A DNA stretch of 64,000 nt from Roseateles_B sp041906185 (GTDB taxonomy: Bacteria; Pseudomonadota; Gammaproteobacteria; Burkholderiales; Burkholderiaceae_C): contig JAYRJQ010000002.1 in assembly GCA_041906185.1 (NCBI GenBank), positions 124,001 through 188,000 of the forward strand. The letters are read 5' to 3'. Below are positions 28,742 through 37,792 of this stretch, one piece after another. A model generated the notes under the pieces. That model did no database searches, had not been told where the DNA came from, and saw only the letters and a program-made list of their open reading frames with translations. A program made the translations under genes and the position numbers. Each line of letters opens with the position of its first letter. Within the stretch, counting starts at the first letter, position 1.

Positions 28742-29295
28742 GCTGGAGCATCATCTGCGCCGAGGACGTGAGCCCGCAGCGCTGGAAGAACGACGGCGGC
28801 TGGACGCGCGAGCTGCTGGCCTGGCCGCGTGCGGCCGACTGGTCCCTGCGCGTCAGCGTGGCGGACATCGAGGCCGACGGCCCCTTCTCGAAGTTCGAGG
28901 GTGTGGACCGCTGGTTCGCGGTGCTGCGTGGCGACGGCGTGCGGCTCTACGAATACGAGCTGCGCGTCGATGACGAGCTCTTGCACTTCGACGGCGCCCT
29001 CGGCCCGGACTGCACGCTGATCGGCGGCGTGACGCGGGACTTCAACCTGATGCACCGCCGCCGCAGCGGGCGGCTCGTCGTGACGCCCGCGGCCACGGCC
29101 ATCCGGCCCGAGGGGCGCTGGGTGGGGCTGTTCACGGGGCGGGGCGGCCTGCTCGAGCACGGCGCGCGCGCCATGCCGCTGCGGCCCATGAGCCTGGCCT
29201 GGTGCGAGACGCCGGCCAGCCAGAGCTGCGTGTTCAACGGGGGCGAGGCGGGCGAGGGCCAGGCCTGGTGGATGCAATGGAGCGAGAACGCATGA
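28738..29295 (+). CDS. hutD: HutD/Ves family protein
   Basis: A 185-residue cupin-like HutD family protein. Conserved elements are the N-terminal RWKNDGGWTREL, SLRVSVADIEADGPFS, the FDG turn near 82-84 and GGVTRDFNLMHRR. HutD is found in hut loci; its function is debated (proposed urocanate or formylglutamate binding, a governor of hut expression). It overlaps hutC and hutI by ATGA at both ends, so it is translationally coupled. Confidence 0.93.
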   Translation: MSWSIICAEDVSPQRWKNDGGWTRELLAWPRAADWSLRVSVADIEADGPFSKFEGVDRWFAVLRGDGVRLYEYELRVDDELLHFDGALGPDCTLIGGVTRDFNLMHRRRSGRLVVTPAATAIRPEGRWVGLFTGRGGLLEHGARAMPLRPMSLAWCETPASQSCVFNGGEAGEGQAWWMQWSENA

Positions 29296-30521
29296 GCAAG
29301 ACGACGCTGTGGACCGGCGGCCGGCTGGCCACGATGGCCGACGACGGAGCCGAGGCCTGGGGCTGGATCGAGGACGGCGCGATGCTGTCCCAGGACGGGC
29401 GCCTGCTGTGGGTGGGCGCGCGCGCCGACCTGCCGGACGACCTCGCGGGCACGGCGGACCACGTGCAGGAGCTGGCGGGGGCGGTCGTCACGCCCGGGCT
29501 GATCGACTGCCACACGCACCTGGTCTACGGCGGCCAGCGGGCGCACGAATTCGAGCTGCGCCTCAAGGGCGCGAGCTACGAGGAGATCAGCCGGGCGGGC
29601 GGGGGCATCCGCTCGTCCGTCACGGCCACGCGCGAGGCGAGCGAGCACCAGCTCTACGCGCAGGCGGCGCACCGCGCGCTGGCGCTGATGGCGGAGGGCG
29701 TGACGACCCTCGAGGTGAAGTCCGGCTACGGCCTTTCCCAGGCAGCCGAGGCCAAGATGCTGCGCGTGGCGCGGCGCCTGGCCGAGCTGGGCCTGGACGT
29801 GCGCACCACCTACCTCGGCGCCCACGCCATCCCGGTGGAGTTCCAGGGCCGGCCGGACGACTACATCCAGGCCGTGTGCGACTGGCTGCCCAAGCTCAAG
29901 CGCGAAGGGCTGGTGGATGCGGTGGACGCCTTCTGCGAGGGCATCGGCTTCACGCCGGCCCAGACGCGCCGCGTCTTCGAGGCCGCGAAGGCGCTGGGTC
30001 TGCCCGTCAAGCTGCATGCCGAGCAGCTCTCGGACCAGGGCGGCACGGCGCTGGCGTGCGAGTTCGGCGCGCTGTCCTGCGACCACCTGGAGTACCTCTC
30101 GGCCGCGGGCATCGCCGCCATGAAGGCCAGCGGCACCGTGGCGGTCCTGCTGCCCGGCGCGTACTACTTCCTGCGCGAGACGAAGCTGCCGCCCGTGCAG
30201 GCGCTGCGCGAGGCGGGCGTGCCGATGGCGATCTCGACGGACCACAACCCCGGCACCTCGCCCACGCTGTCCCTGCTGCTGATGCTCAACATGGCCTGCA
30301 CGCAGTTCCGGCTGACGCCCGAGGAGGCGCTGCGCGGCGTCACCGTGAACGCGGCGCGGGCGCTGGGTCTGCGGGACCGCGGCCAGCTCGTGGCCGGCCA
30401 GCGCGCCGACTTCTGCCTGTGGGACATCGAGCATCCCAACGAGCTCGCCTACTACTTCGGCCGCAATCCGCTGCGCCAGGTCGTGCGGGGCGGCGCGCCC
30501 CGTGGCGTCGCGCGCCCCTGA
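29292..30521 (+). CDS. hutI: imidazolonepropionase
   Basis: Third step: hydrolysis of imidazolonepropionate to N-formimino-L-glutamate. The 409-residue amidohydrolase has the metal motif DCHTHLVYGG, the family motif YEEISRAGGGI, EVKSGYG, LGAHAIP, KLHAEQ and STDHNPGTSP. ATG 29292 overlaps the hutD stop; the longer open frame is a shadow of hutD. hutG starts 26 bp downstream. Confidence 0.97.
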   Translation: MSKTTLWTGGRLATMADDGAEAWGWIEDGAMLSQDGRLLWVGARADLPDDLAGTADHVQELAGAVVTPGLIDCHTHLVYGGQRAHEFELRLKGASYEEISRAGGGIRSSVTATREASEHQLYAQAAHRALALMAEGVTTLEVKSGYGLSQAAEAKMLRVARRLAELGLDVRTTYLGAHAIPVEFQGRPDDYIQAVCDWLPKLKREGLVDAVDAFCEGIGFTPAQTRRVFEAAKALGLPVKLHAEQLSDQGGTALACEFGALSCDHLEYLSAAGIAAMKASGTVAVLLPGAYYFLRETKLPPVQALREAGVPMAISTDHNPGTSPTLSLLLMLNMACTQFRLTPEEALRGVTVNAARALGLRDRGQLVAGQRADFCLWDIEHPNELAYYFGRNPLRQVVRGGAPRGVARP

Positions 30522-30547
30522 TCCCCCGCCTTCTTCCGAGCCTTTCC

Positions 30548-31348
30548 ATGACCGCACCCTTCCGACTGCGCCAGGGCCGCACGCCCCTGATCATCTCCAT
30601 GCCGCATGTGGGCCACGAGATCCCCGAGGACCAGCAGGCGCGCTACGTGCCGCGCGCGCTCGCCAGCGAGGACACGGACTGGCACCTCGAGCGGCTCTAC
30701 GGCGCGATCGCCGAGGAGCTCGGCGCCAGCCTGATCGTGCCGCGCTACTCGCGCTACCTGATCGACCTGAACCGGCCGCCCGAGGACACGCCCATGTACC
30801 CGGGCGCCTCCAACACCGAGCTGTGCCCGACGCGCTTCTTCACCGGCGAGCCGCTCTACCACGAGGGTCAGGCCCCGGACCTGGCCGAGAAGGACCGCCG
30901 CCGCCAGCACTACTGGCTGCCCTACCACCGCGCGCTCACGGCCGAGATGAACCGCGTGAAGAGCCTGCATGGCTTCGCGCTGCTCTTCGATGCCCACAGC
31001 ATCCGCTCCGAGCTGCCCTGGCTCTTCGAGGGCAAGCTGCCCGACCTCAACCTCGGCACGGCCGAGGGCAAGAGCTGCGATCCGGCGATCACGGACAGCC
31101 TCGGCGCCGTGCAGGCCGCGCAGCAGGACTACACGCAGGTCGTGAACGGCCGCTTCAAGGGCGGCTTCATCACCCGCCACTACGGCCAGCCGGCCCAGGG
31201 CTGGCACGCGGTGCAGCTGGAGATGTGCCAGTCCTGCTACATGAGCGAGACCCCGCCCTACGCCTATGACGAGGCGCTGGCGGCGCGCGTGCAGCCGCTG
31301 CTGCGCACGCTGCTGTCGACGTATCTGCAGTGGAAGCCTGCGGCATGA
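30548..31348 (+). CDS. hutG: N-formylglutamate deformylase
   Basis: Final step of this Hut route: N-formyl-L-glutamate to glutamate and formate. The 266-residue protein has the N-formylglutamate amidohydrolase pattern: SMPHVGHEIP near the N terminus, SRYLIDLNRPP, LLFDAHSIRS and GGFITRHYG. It must be read from ATG 30548; the much longer open frame upstream in this frame is antisense-type shadow of hutI. It precedes hutF with an ATGA overlap. Its presence with HutF shows the two-step deiminase/deformylase branch rather than direct formiminoglutamase. Confidence 0.96.
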   Translation: MTAPFRLRQGRTPLIISMPHVGHEIPEDQQARYVPRALASEDTDWHLERLYGAIAEELGASLIVPRYSRYLIDLNRPPEDTPMYPGASNTELCPTRFFTGEPLYHEGQAPDLAEKDRRRQHYWLPYHRALTAEMNRVKSLHGFALLFDAHSIRSELPWLFEGKLPDLNLGTAEGKSCDPAITDSLGAVQAAQQDYTQVVNGRFKGGFITRHYGQPAQGWHAVQLEMCQSCYMSETPPYAYDEALAARVQPLLRTLLSTYLQWKPAA

Positions 31349-32727
31349 GCGCCGGCGCCCTGTACTTCGCCCCGCAGGCCTGGGTGGACGGCCGCTGGCA
31401 GTCCGACGTGTGCCTGCGCGTCGATGCCCATGGCCACTGGGCCGCCGTGGAGGCCGGCCAGCCGTGCCCGCCCGAGGCCGTCCGCCTGGACGGGCCGGTG
31501 CTGCCGAGCCTCGTCGACGCCCACAGCCACGCGTTCCAGCGCGCCTTCGCCGGCCTGGCCGAGCAGCGGGACAGCGACAGCGACGACTTCTGGTCCTGGC
31601 GCGACCGCATGTACGGCGTGGCCCTGCGCACCACGCCCGCGCAGCTGCAGGCGATCGCGGCGCAGCTCTACCTGGAGCTGCTGCGCGGCGGCTACACGCA
31701 GGTCTGCGAGTTCCACTACCTGCAGCACCAGCCCGATGGCGGCGCCTACCCGGACGAGCTCGCCATGAGCTGGGCCCTGGCGGACGCGGCGGCCGAGGCG
31801 GGGCTGGGGCTCACGATGCTGCCGGTGCTCTACGCCCACGCCGGCTTCGCGCAGCCCACCCTGCGGGAGGACCAGCGCCGCTTCCGCACGGACGCCGCCT
31901 GGGTCTGGCACGCCAGCCAGCGCCTCAACGCCGCGGGACGCCCGCTGCTGAACGCCGGCGTCGCGCTGCATTCGCTGCGCGCGGCCCATGCCGAGGACCT
32001 CCGCGCGCTGCAGGGGCTGGTGGGCGAGACGGACCTGCCCATCCACATCCACATCAGCGAGCAGCAAGCCGAGGTGCGCGACTGCCTGGCCGCAACCGGG
32101 CGGCGGCCCATGGCCTACCTCTGCGAGGACTTCCGGCCCGACGCGCGCTGGCACCTGGTGCACGCGACGCACAGCACGCCCGAGGAGATCGCCGCCGTGG
32201 CCGCCAGCGGCGCCAGCGCGGTGATCTGCCCCACGACCGAAGCCAATCTCGGCGACGGTCTCTGCGACCTGCGCGGCTGGCTCGCGGCGGGCGTGCCGCT
32301 GAGCCTCGGCTCGGACAGCCATGTGGGCCGGGGCTGGGTGGAGGAGCTGCGCTGGCTGGAGTACGGCCAGCGCCTGGGCCTGCAGCAGCGCAATGTCGCG
32401 GCGCAGCCCGGCGTGCAGGCGTCCACGGCGGCCCGGCTCTTCGAGGCCGTGCGCCGGGGCAGCGCCGCGCCGGCCGGCCTGCGCCACTGGGGCCTGGAGG
32501 CCGGCGCCCGCGCCGACTTCCTGGTGCTCGATCCGGCCGCCTCCGGCCTTCGGGGGCTGCCTGCGCCGGCCACGCTCGACGGCCTCGTCTTCGCCAGCCA
32601 GGGCGAGGTGCTGCAGTCGGTCTATGTGGCCGGCCAGCGGCGCCTGCATCAGGGCCAGCACGAGCGCCAGGGCGTGATCGGCGAGCGATTCGAAGCGGCC
32701 ATGGCGGACCTTTGGCGCAAGACGTGA
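31345..32727 (+). CDS. hutF: formimidoylglutamate deiminase
   Basis: Fourth step: deiminates N-formimino-L-glutamate to N-formyl-L-glutamate and ammonia. The 460-residue amidohydrolase has DAHSHAFQRAFAG, EFHYLQHQPDG, HIHISEQ and SLGSDSHVG for metal and substrate binding. ATG 31345 overlaps the hutG stop. Its C terminus RKT-stop lies in a variant copy of the dispersed motif. No terminator is seen before the chemoreceptor promoter, so read-through into the chemoreceptor gene is possible. Confidence 0.95.
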   Translation: MSAGALYFAPQAWVDGRWQSDVCLRVDAHGHWAAVEAGQPCPPEAVRLDGPVLPSLVDAHSHAFQRAFAGLAEQRDSDSDDFWSWRDRMYGVALRTTPAQLQAIAAQLYLELLRGGYTQVCEFHYLQHQPDGGAYPDELAMSWALADAAAEAGLGLTMLPVLYAHAGFAQPTLREDQRRFRTDAAWVWHASQRLNAAGRPLLNAGVALHSLRAAHAEDLRALQGLVGETDLPIHIHISEQQAEVRDCLAATGRRPMAYLCEDFRPDARWHLVHATHSTPEEIAAVAASGASAVICPTTEANLGDGLCDLRGWLAAGVPLSLGSDSHVGRGWVEELRWLEYGQRLGLQQRNVAAQPGVQASTAARLFEAVRRGSAAPAGLRHWGLEAGARADFLVLDPAASGLRGLPAPATLDGLVFASQGEVLQSVYVAGQRRLHQGQHERQGVIGERFEAAMADLWRKT

Positions 32728-32731
32728 CCCC
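32717..32731 (+). repeat. dispersed motif, copy 7 (variant, forms hutF stop)
   Basis: GCAAGACGTGACCCC, with one change from consensus. It encodes Lys-Thr-stop of HutF. Confidence 0.55.
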
Positions 32732-32750
32732 TTCCCACGCGACAGGTCGC

Positions 32751-32779
32751 TTGTAAGCCGGGCCGGGGGCCGCTACGCT
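32751..32779 (+). promoter_or_regulatory. promoter of the chemoreceptor gene
   Basis: TTGTAA (32751-32756), 17-bp spacer, TACGCT (32774-32779), 31 bp before the ATG at 32810. Confidence 0.6.
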
Positions 32780-32809
32780 CGGGATTCCCATGATCGCGAA
32801 GGGGATTCC

Positions 32810-34366
32810 ATGCTGTCGCTCAGGAATTACACGATCCGCGTCCGGCTCTATGTGCTGGCCGTCCTGGCCGTGGTGGCCATGCTGGTGATCGGAGGCAACG
32901 GCCTCTGGAGCCTGGCCAGCGCCAAGCGGCAGTTCCAGCACTACGTCGGCAATGACGTCGAGACCCTCACGCAGCTCGCCAGCGTGCGCGCCGGCATCGG
33001 CAACCTGCGGCGCTACGAGAAGGACCTGCTGATCAACCTCGTGGACGCGAAGGCGGTGAGCAAGTACCGCGGCGAATGGGAGGAGACCTTCGGCAAGGTC
33101 GCCAAGGGCCTGGACGCCATCGAGCGGCTCGACATCGCCCCCGCGGTGAAGAAGATGCCCGCCGAGATGCGCAAGTCGCTCGGCGACTACCGCAGCGGCT
33201 TCCAGGGCATCATCGAGCGCATCCAGCGGGGCGAGTTCCCCGACACGGCCTCGGCCAACCGCGCGACCGAGCCCATCAAGGCGCCGGTCCGCGCCCTCGA
33301 CCAGCAGCTGGCCGAGATGACCAAGCTGGTCGACCAGCACGGCGAGGAGGAGGTCGTGCGCCTCGACCGCGAGGAGCACCACATCCAGATGGCGCTGACG
33401 GGCGTGATGCTGGTGAGCATCCTCATCATCGGCAGCTACACGCTCTTCAACATCCGCTCCATCCTCGAGCCCCTCAGCCTGGCGGTGAGCACCACGGAGC
33501 GCATCGCGCGCCAAGACCTGAGCCAGACCATCCGCGTCAACGGCGCCGACGAGACGGCGCAGATGATGCAGGGCGTGAGCGGCATGCAGGACGCCATCCG
33601 CGACGTGGTCTCGGGCGTGCGCCACGCGACGGACAGCATCGCCACGGCCTCCAAGGAGGTGGCGGCCGGCAGCCATGACCTGAGCCATCGCACCGAGCAG
33701 GCGGCCTCCAACCTCGAGGAGACGGCCTCCGCGATGGAGGAGCTGACGGCCAGCGTGCGGCACAACGCCGACTCCGCCCGCCAGGCCAACGCGCTGGCGC
33801 AGGAAGCGTCCGCGGTGGCCGAGCGCGGCGGCGCTGTCGTGGGCGAGGTGGTGGCCACGATGGACCGCATCAGCGCTTCGTCGCGCAAGATCAGCGACAT
33901 CATCTCGGTCATCGACGGCATCGCCTTCCAGACCAATATCCTGGCGTTGAACGCGGCCGTGGAGGCTGCCCGTGCGGGCGAGCAGGGCCGGGGCTTCGCG
34001 GTGGTGGCGGCCGAGGTGCGCAACCTGGCGCAGCGCAGCGCGGAGGCGGCCAAGGAGATCAAGGGCCTGATCACCAGCAGCACCGAGAGTGTGGAGTCCG
34101 GGGCGGCGCTGGTGGCGCATGCCGGGCAGACGATGCAGGAGATCACCGCGGCCATCGGGCGCGTGAGTCACATCGTCAGCGAGATCAGCCACGCGACGTC
34201 CGAGCAGAGCTCGGGCATCAACCAGATCGGCACGGCCATCTCGCAGCTGGACCAGATGACGCAGCAGAACGCCGCGCTGGTCGAACAGTCCGCCGCCGCG
34301 GCGCAGAGCCTGCAGCATCAGGCGGACGAGCTGGCGCAGACGGTGTCGGTGTTCAAGCTGGCCTGA
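32810..34366 (+). CDS. methyl-accepting chemotaxis protein
   Basis: Inner-membrane chemoreceptor of 518 residues. TM1 is at about 12-34, with a periplasmic helical-bundle sensor domain (about 35-195, four-helix-like, no PAS or Cache motifs) and TM2 at about 198-218 (GVMLVSILIIGSYTLF). A HAMP region and a long coiled-coil signalling domain follow. The hairpin tip contains IAFQTNILALNAAVEAARAG and GRGFAVVAAEVRNLAQRSAE, which bind CheA/CheW. No CheR-binding pentapeptide is at the C terminus. The ligand is unknown; placement after hutF could suggest histidine or urocanate sensing, but this is speculation. The gene is bracketed by inverted motif copies. Confidence 0.93.
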   Translation: MLSLRNYTIRVRLYVLAVLAVVAMLVIGGNGLWSLASAKRQFQHYVGNDVETLTQLASVRAGIGNLRRYEKDLLINLVDAKAVSKYRGEWEETFGKVAKGLDAIERLDIAPAVKKMPAEMRKSLGDYRSGFQGIIERIQRGEFPDTASANRATEPIKAPVRALDQQLAEMTKLVDQHGEEEVVRLDREEHHIQMALTGVMLVSILIIGSYTLFNIRSILEPLSLAVSTTERIARQDLSQTIRVNGADETAQMMQGVSGMQDAIRDVVSGVRHATDSIATASKEVAAGSHDLSHRTEQAASNLEETASAMEELTASVRHNADSARQANALAQEASAVAERGGAVVGEVVATMDRISASSRKISDIISVIDGIAFQTNILALNAAVEAARAGEQGRGFAVVAAEVRNLAQRSAEAAKEIKGLITSSTESVESGAALVAHAGQTMQEITAAIGRVSHIVSEISHATSEQSSGINQIGTAISQLDQMTQQNAALVEQSAAAAQSLQHQADELAQTVSVFKLA

Positions 34367-34428
34367 GCGCCGCGCGGCGGGCGTTCGCCCGACCGACGCC
34401 GTGAACGAACGAACGACGGAAGCGGCGC

Positions 34429-34448
34429 GGGGTCAGTCCTTGCCTGCC
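34429..34448 (-). repeat. dispersed motif, copy 8 (variant, forms S10 peptidase stop)
   Basis: Minus strand GGCAGGCAAGGACTGACCCC, with two central changes. It encodes Gly-Lys-Asp-stop at the end of the S10 peptidase. Confidence 0.55.
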
Positions 34449-35932
34449 GCGCGCCGCACGAAGGCGCGCAGCTCCAGGGCCATGCGCTCGCGGCCCTGGC
34501 GCTCGATGTACATCATGTGGCCCGCCTCGTAGTAGCTGACCTGCACGCGGGCCTGCTGTGAATCGCGCAGCCCGAGGTGGGACAGGCTGTAGTCGCCCGC
34601 CGCGTGAGGCGTCGCGAGGTCGTAGTAGCCGCTGGCCACATAGACCTGCAGCGCGGGGTTCGCCTGCATGGTGCGGCGCAGGGCGTCGCCCGCGGCCACG
34701 TAGCGGTTCTCGTAGCCCTTCCAGCCCCAGGTCTTGTACAGCGGCGCATGGACGAGGTAGGGCGCGTCGCTCTCGTAGCCCAGCTGCTCGCGCAGCAGGC
34801 GGTTGATGCCCACCGCGTAGGCCCCGGTGAGGTTGTTCATGCTGGGGTCGTCCTGCGGGTGCTCGCCGGCGTCGTCACGGTCCTGGCCCGTGAAGCGGGC
34901 GTCGATGCGGCCGACGGTGAGGCCGCGCTCGCGCAGCAGCTCCTTGAAGAAGCGGTTGTCCTCGATGCGCAGGCCGCAGCGCTGCACGAAGGCCGGGCTC
35001 AGGCCGGTGATCCGGGCCAGCGCCGCGCCGACGCGCGTGCGGGCCTCGGCGTCCAGGCGGCTGCCCTGCATGAGCGCGGTCCAGTACTCCCCCATGGCGA
35101 AGCGCTCGGCCTCCGCCACGACCTCCTTCAGCGGCCGCTGCTGCAGCTCGGCAGGCAGGGCCTGGTGGTACCACGCGGTGGCGGCATAGCCCGGCACGAA
35201 GAGCGCGTAGGGCAGCTCGTTGCCGTGGTCGAAGGACAGCGTCTGGTAGTCCAGGGCCATGGAGACGAGCATCACGCCGTTGAGGTCGACGTCATGCCGT
35301 TCCTGCAGCAGGCGCGCCAGGCCGGCGGCGCGCGTGGTGCCGTAGCTCTCGCCGATGAGGAACTTGGGGCTCGCCCAGCGGGCGTGGCGGCTGAGGTAGA
35401 GGCGGATGAACTCGGCCACGGCGTCCTGGTCCCGCTGGTAGTCGTGGAACTCGCTGCCTTTCTCGCCCGGGTTCATGCGGGAGTAGCCGGTGCCGACGGG
35501 GTCGATGAAGACGAGGTCCGACTCGAGCAGCAGGCTGGCGTCGTTGTCGCACAGGGCGTAGGGCGGGGCGCCGCAGTGGCCGAGGTCGTCGCAGGCGACG
35601 CGGCGAGGACCCAGCAGGCCCAGGTGCAGCCAGACGCTGCTGGAGCCGGGGCCGCCGTTGAAGCAGAAGGTGAGCGGGCGCTCGGTGGCCGGGGCGTCGG
35701 TCAGGGTGTAGGCGATGTAGAAGAGCTGGGCCTGGGCCTTGTCCTCCTGGACCTTGCCTTGCTCATCCGTGCGCTGCAGTTCGCGCAGCGTGAGCGAGCC
35801 GACGGTGGCCTCGTAGCGCAGCGGGCGCCCCGCCAGTGTCGTCTCATGCGGGGTCCGGACCAGGACTTCGGGGATGTCCGGGGCCGCCGCCATGGGGCGT
35901 GCCTCCGGTGCTGCAGCTTGGGAACTGACCAT
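34433..35932 (-). CDS. S10 family serine carboxypeptidase
   Basis: A 499-residue serine carboxypeptidase. FCFNGGPGSSSVWLH (89-103) forms the oxyanion/substrate loop, and the nucleophile is Ser196 in GESYG. The catalytic Asp is in YYDLATPH and the His in EAGHMMY near the C terminus. ATG 35932 has AGGGAGA at SD spacing; upstream codons in the open frame are not family-like. No signal peptide is seen at this start, unlike many relatives that are exported. It is convergent with the chemoreceptor gene and divergent from the DUF429 gene 38 bp away. Confidence 0.9.
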   Translation of the reverse strand: MVSSQAAAPEARPMAAAPDIPEVLVRTPHETTLAGRPLRYEATVGSLTLRELQRTDEQGKVQEDKAQAQLFYIAYTLTDAPATERPLTFCFNGGPGSSSVWLHLGLLGPRRVACDDLGHCGAPPYALCDNDASLLLESDLVFIDPVGTGYSRMNPGEKGSEFHDYQRDQDAVAEFIRLYLSRHARWASPKFLIGESYGTTRAAGLARLLQERHDVDLNGVMLVSMALDYQTLSFDHGNELPYALFVPGYAATAWYHQALPAELQQRPLKEVVAEAERFAMGEYWTALMQGSRLDAEARTRVGAALARITGLSPAFVQRCGLRIEDNRFFKELLRERGLTVGRIDARFTGQDRDDAGEHPQDDPSMNNLTGAYAVGINRLLREQLGYESDAPYLVHAPLYKTWGWKGYENRYVAAGDALRRTMQANPALQVYVASGYYDLATPHAAGDYSLSHLGLRDSQQARVQVSYYEAGHMMYIERQGRERMALELRAFVRRAAGKD

Positions 35933-35955
35933 GCGCTCTCCCTGTACGCAATGCC

Positions 35956-35963
35956 GATAAAGT
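35956..35963 (+). promoter_or_regulatory. -10-like element close to the DUF429 start
   Basis: GATAAAGT: the hexamer TAAAGT ends 7 bases before the ATG at 35971 (GATAAA ends 9 before). There is no Shine-Dalgarno, giving another leaderless candidate. No -35 is evident. Confidence 0.35.
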
Positions 35964-35970
35964 CGCGAGC

Positions 35971-36801
35971 ATGCCGAGTTCCGCGACCCCTGAAATCCCG
36001 CTCTTGCTGGGGCTTGACTTCTCTTCCACTCCCAGCCGCCGCAAGCCCGTGGTGCTGGCCTGCGGCGAGCGGCGCGGCGCCATTGTGCGCCTGCAGGGGC
36101 TCGAACGATTCGCCGAGCTGGCGGCACTGCGTGAGCGTCTGTGTCAGGAACCCGCCTGGCTCGGCGGCTTCGACCTGCCCTTCGGCCTGCCGCGCGAGCT
36201 GGTGCTGGCCCTGGGCTGGCCGCAGCAGTGGCCGGCGCTGATGGATCATTTCTGTGCCCAGCCGCGCAGCGAGCTCCGGGCGCAGTTCCAGGCCTTCATG
36301 GCGCCCCGGCCCGCCGGCGGCAAGTTCGCCCACCGCGCCTGCGACGGGCCGGCCGGCGCCTCGCCCAGCATGAAGTGGGTCAACCCGCCGGTGGCCTGGA
36401 TGATGCATGCCGGCGTGCCGGTGCTGCGCGCGGCCGAGGCCACCTTCCCCGGGCTCAGCGCCGGGCGGCCGGAGCGGGTGGCGCTGGAGGCCTATCCGGG
36501 GCTGCTGGCGCGCGAGCTGATCCAGCGGCGGTCCTACAAGAGCGACGACACCGCCAAGCAGACGCTCGAGCGCCTGATCGCCCGCAAGGACCTCGTGGAA
36601 GCGCTGGAGCAGGGCCGCAGCCGCCTGGGCCTGCGGCTGAAGCTGAGCCACGCGCAACGCGACGCGCTGGTGGACGACGCCAGCGGCGACGCGCTGGACG
36701 CCGTGCTGTGCCTCGTGCAGGCGGCATGGGCGAGCGGGCAGCCGGGCTACGGCCTGCCGGCGGAGATCGATCCGCTGGAGGGCTGGATCGTCAGCGCCTG
36801 A
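35971..36801 (+). CDS. DUF429 family protein (predicted RNase H-like nuclease)
   Basis: A 276-residue protein beginning with LLLGLDFSSTPSRRKP, the first strand of an RNase H-like fold with its Asp, followed by GGFDLPFGLPRE, AYPGLLAREL and the acidic GDALDAVLCLVQAA near the C terminus. These fit DUF429, annotated as a predicted RNase H-like nuclease; activity is not proven. Divergent from the S10 peptidase gene. No Shine-Dalgarno precedes the ATG. Confidence 0.83.
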   Translation: MPSSATPEIPLLLGLDFSSTPSRRKPVVLACGERRGAIVRLQGLERFAELAALRERLCQEPAWLGGFDLPFGLPRELVLALGWPQQWPALMDHFCAQPRSELRAQFQAFMAPRPAGGKFAHRACDGPAGASPSMKWVNPPVAWMMHAGVPVLRAAEATFPGLSAGRPERVALEAYPGLLARELIQRRSYKSDDTAKQTLERLIARKDLVEALEQGRSRLGLRLKLSHAQRDALVDDASGDALDAVLCLVQAAWASGQPGYGLPAEIDPLEGWIVSA

Positions 36802-36843
36802 GCGAGTCCGGCGCGTGACGCCACGGCGCCACGCCCGCGCGCA

Positions 36844-37773
36844 TCACTTGCGCATCAGCGTGGACTTGCCGAACAGCGATTCGATCAGGTCCACCGCCAG
36901 CGTGGCGGTGCGGTTCTTCTCGTCCAGCGCGGGGTTGAGCTCCATCACGTCGAGGGAGCTGAGGCGGCCGGTGTCGGCAATCATCTCCATGCACAGCTGT
37001 GCCTCGCGGTAGGTCGGGCCGCCGGGCACCGTGGTGCCCACGCCGGGAGCGATCGAGGGGTCGAGGAAGTCGACGTCGAAGCTCACGTGCAGGTGGGTGT
37101 TGGCGTCCAGCGTCGCGAGGGCCAGCTCCATGGTGTGGCGCATGCCCATCTCGTCGATGTAGCGCATGTCGAAGACCTCGAGCTCCTGCTCGTGCACGAA
37201 GCGCTTCTCGCCGGCGTCCACGCTGCGGATGCCGATCTGGCGCACCCACTTCGGGCTGATGGCCGGATGCTCCTTGCTGAAGCCGCCGATCTCGATCAGC
37301 TCCTTCGGGCCGAAGCCGGCCAGGCAGGCGACGGGCATGCCGTGGATGTTGCCGCTGGGGGTCAGCTCGCTCGTGTTGAAGTCGGCATGGGCGTCCAGCC
37401 ACAGCACGCGCAGCTTCTTGCCCTGCTCCTTGCAGTGGCGGGCCACGGCGCTGATCGAACCCAGGCCCAGGCAGTGGTCGCCGCCCAGCAGGATGGGCAT
37501 GCGGCCGGTCTTGAGCTCCGCGTACACGGCGTCGTGCACCGCACGGTTCCAGGCGGCGACCTCCTGCAGATGGCGGTAGCCGTCCACCGGCGGCAGCCAG
37601 GGGTTGTAGGGGCCGGTGAGGTTGCCGCGGTCCACCACGTGCACGCCATGGCTCTCGAGCGTGGGCCCGATGTTCGCCACGCGCAGGGCTTCGGGGCCCA
37701 TGCTGGCGCCGCGGGCGCCGGCGCCAATGTCGGTGGGCGCGCCGATGAGGGAGACGTTGCGCAGAGTGGTCAT
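36844..37773 (-). CDS. rocF: arginase
   Basis: Hydrolyses arginine to ornithine and urea with a di-manganese centre. The 309-residue ureohydrolase has all metal motifs: GGDHCLGLGS, DAHADFNTS and SFDVDFLDPS. The motif SGNIHGMPVA distinguishes arginase from agmatinase. It stands between the DUF429 gene (convergent) and the LOG-like gene, whose stop is 19 bp upstream of the arginase ATG; the two may be co-transcribed. Confidence 0.95.
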   Translation of the reverse strand: MTTLRNVSLIGAPTDIGAGARGASMGPEALRVANIGPTLESHGVHVVDRGNLTGPYNPWLPPVDGYRHLQEVAAWNRAVHDAVYAELKTGRMPILLGGDHCLGLGSISAVARHCKEQGKKLRVLWLDAHADFNTSELTPSGNIHGMPVACLAGFGPKELIEIGGFSKEHPAISPKWVRQIGIRSVDAGEKRFVHEQELEVFDMRYIDEMGMRHTMELALATLDANTHLHVSFDVDFLDPSIAPGVGTTVPGGPTYREAQLCMEMIADTGRLSSLDVMELNPALDEKNRTATLAVDLIESLFGKSTLMRK

Positions 37774-37792
37774 GGCATCCTCTTCAGGGAGT

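Noticed and set aside
29309..30547. Long upstream extension of the hutG frame
   Set aside because: It overlaps hutI in another frame and has no family similarity. HutG begins at ATG 30548.
34401..34414. Tandem GAAC repeats before the S10 peptidase end
   Set aside because: Only three units of a tetranucleotide in a short spacer; not informative without comparison.
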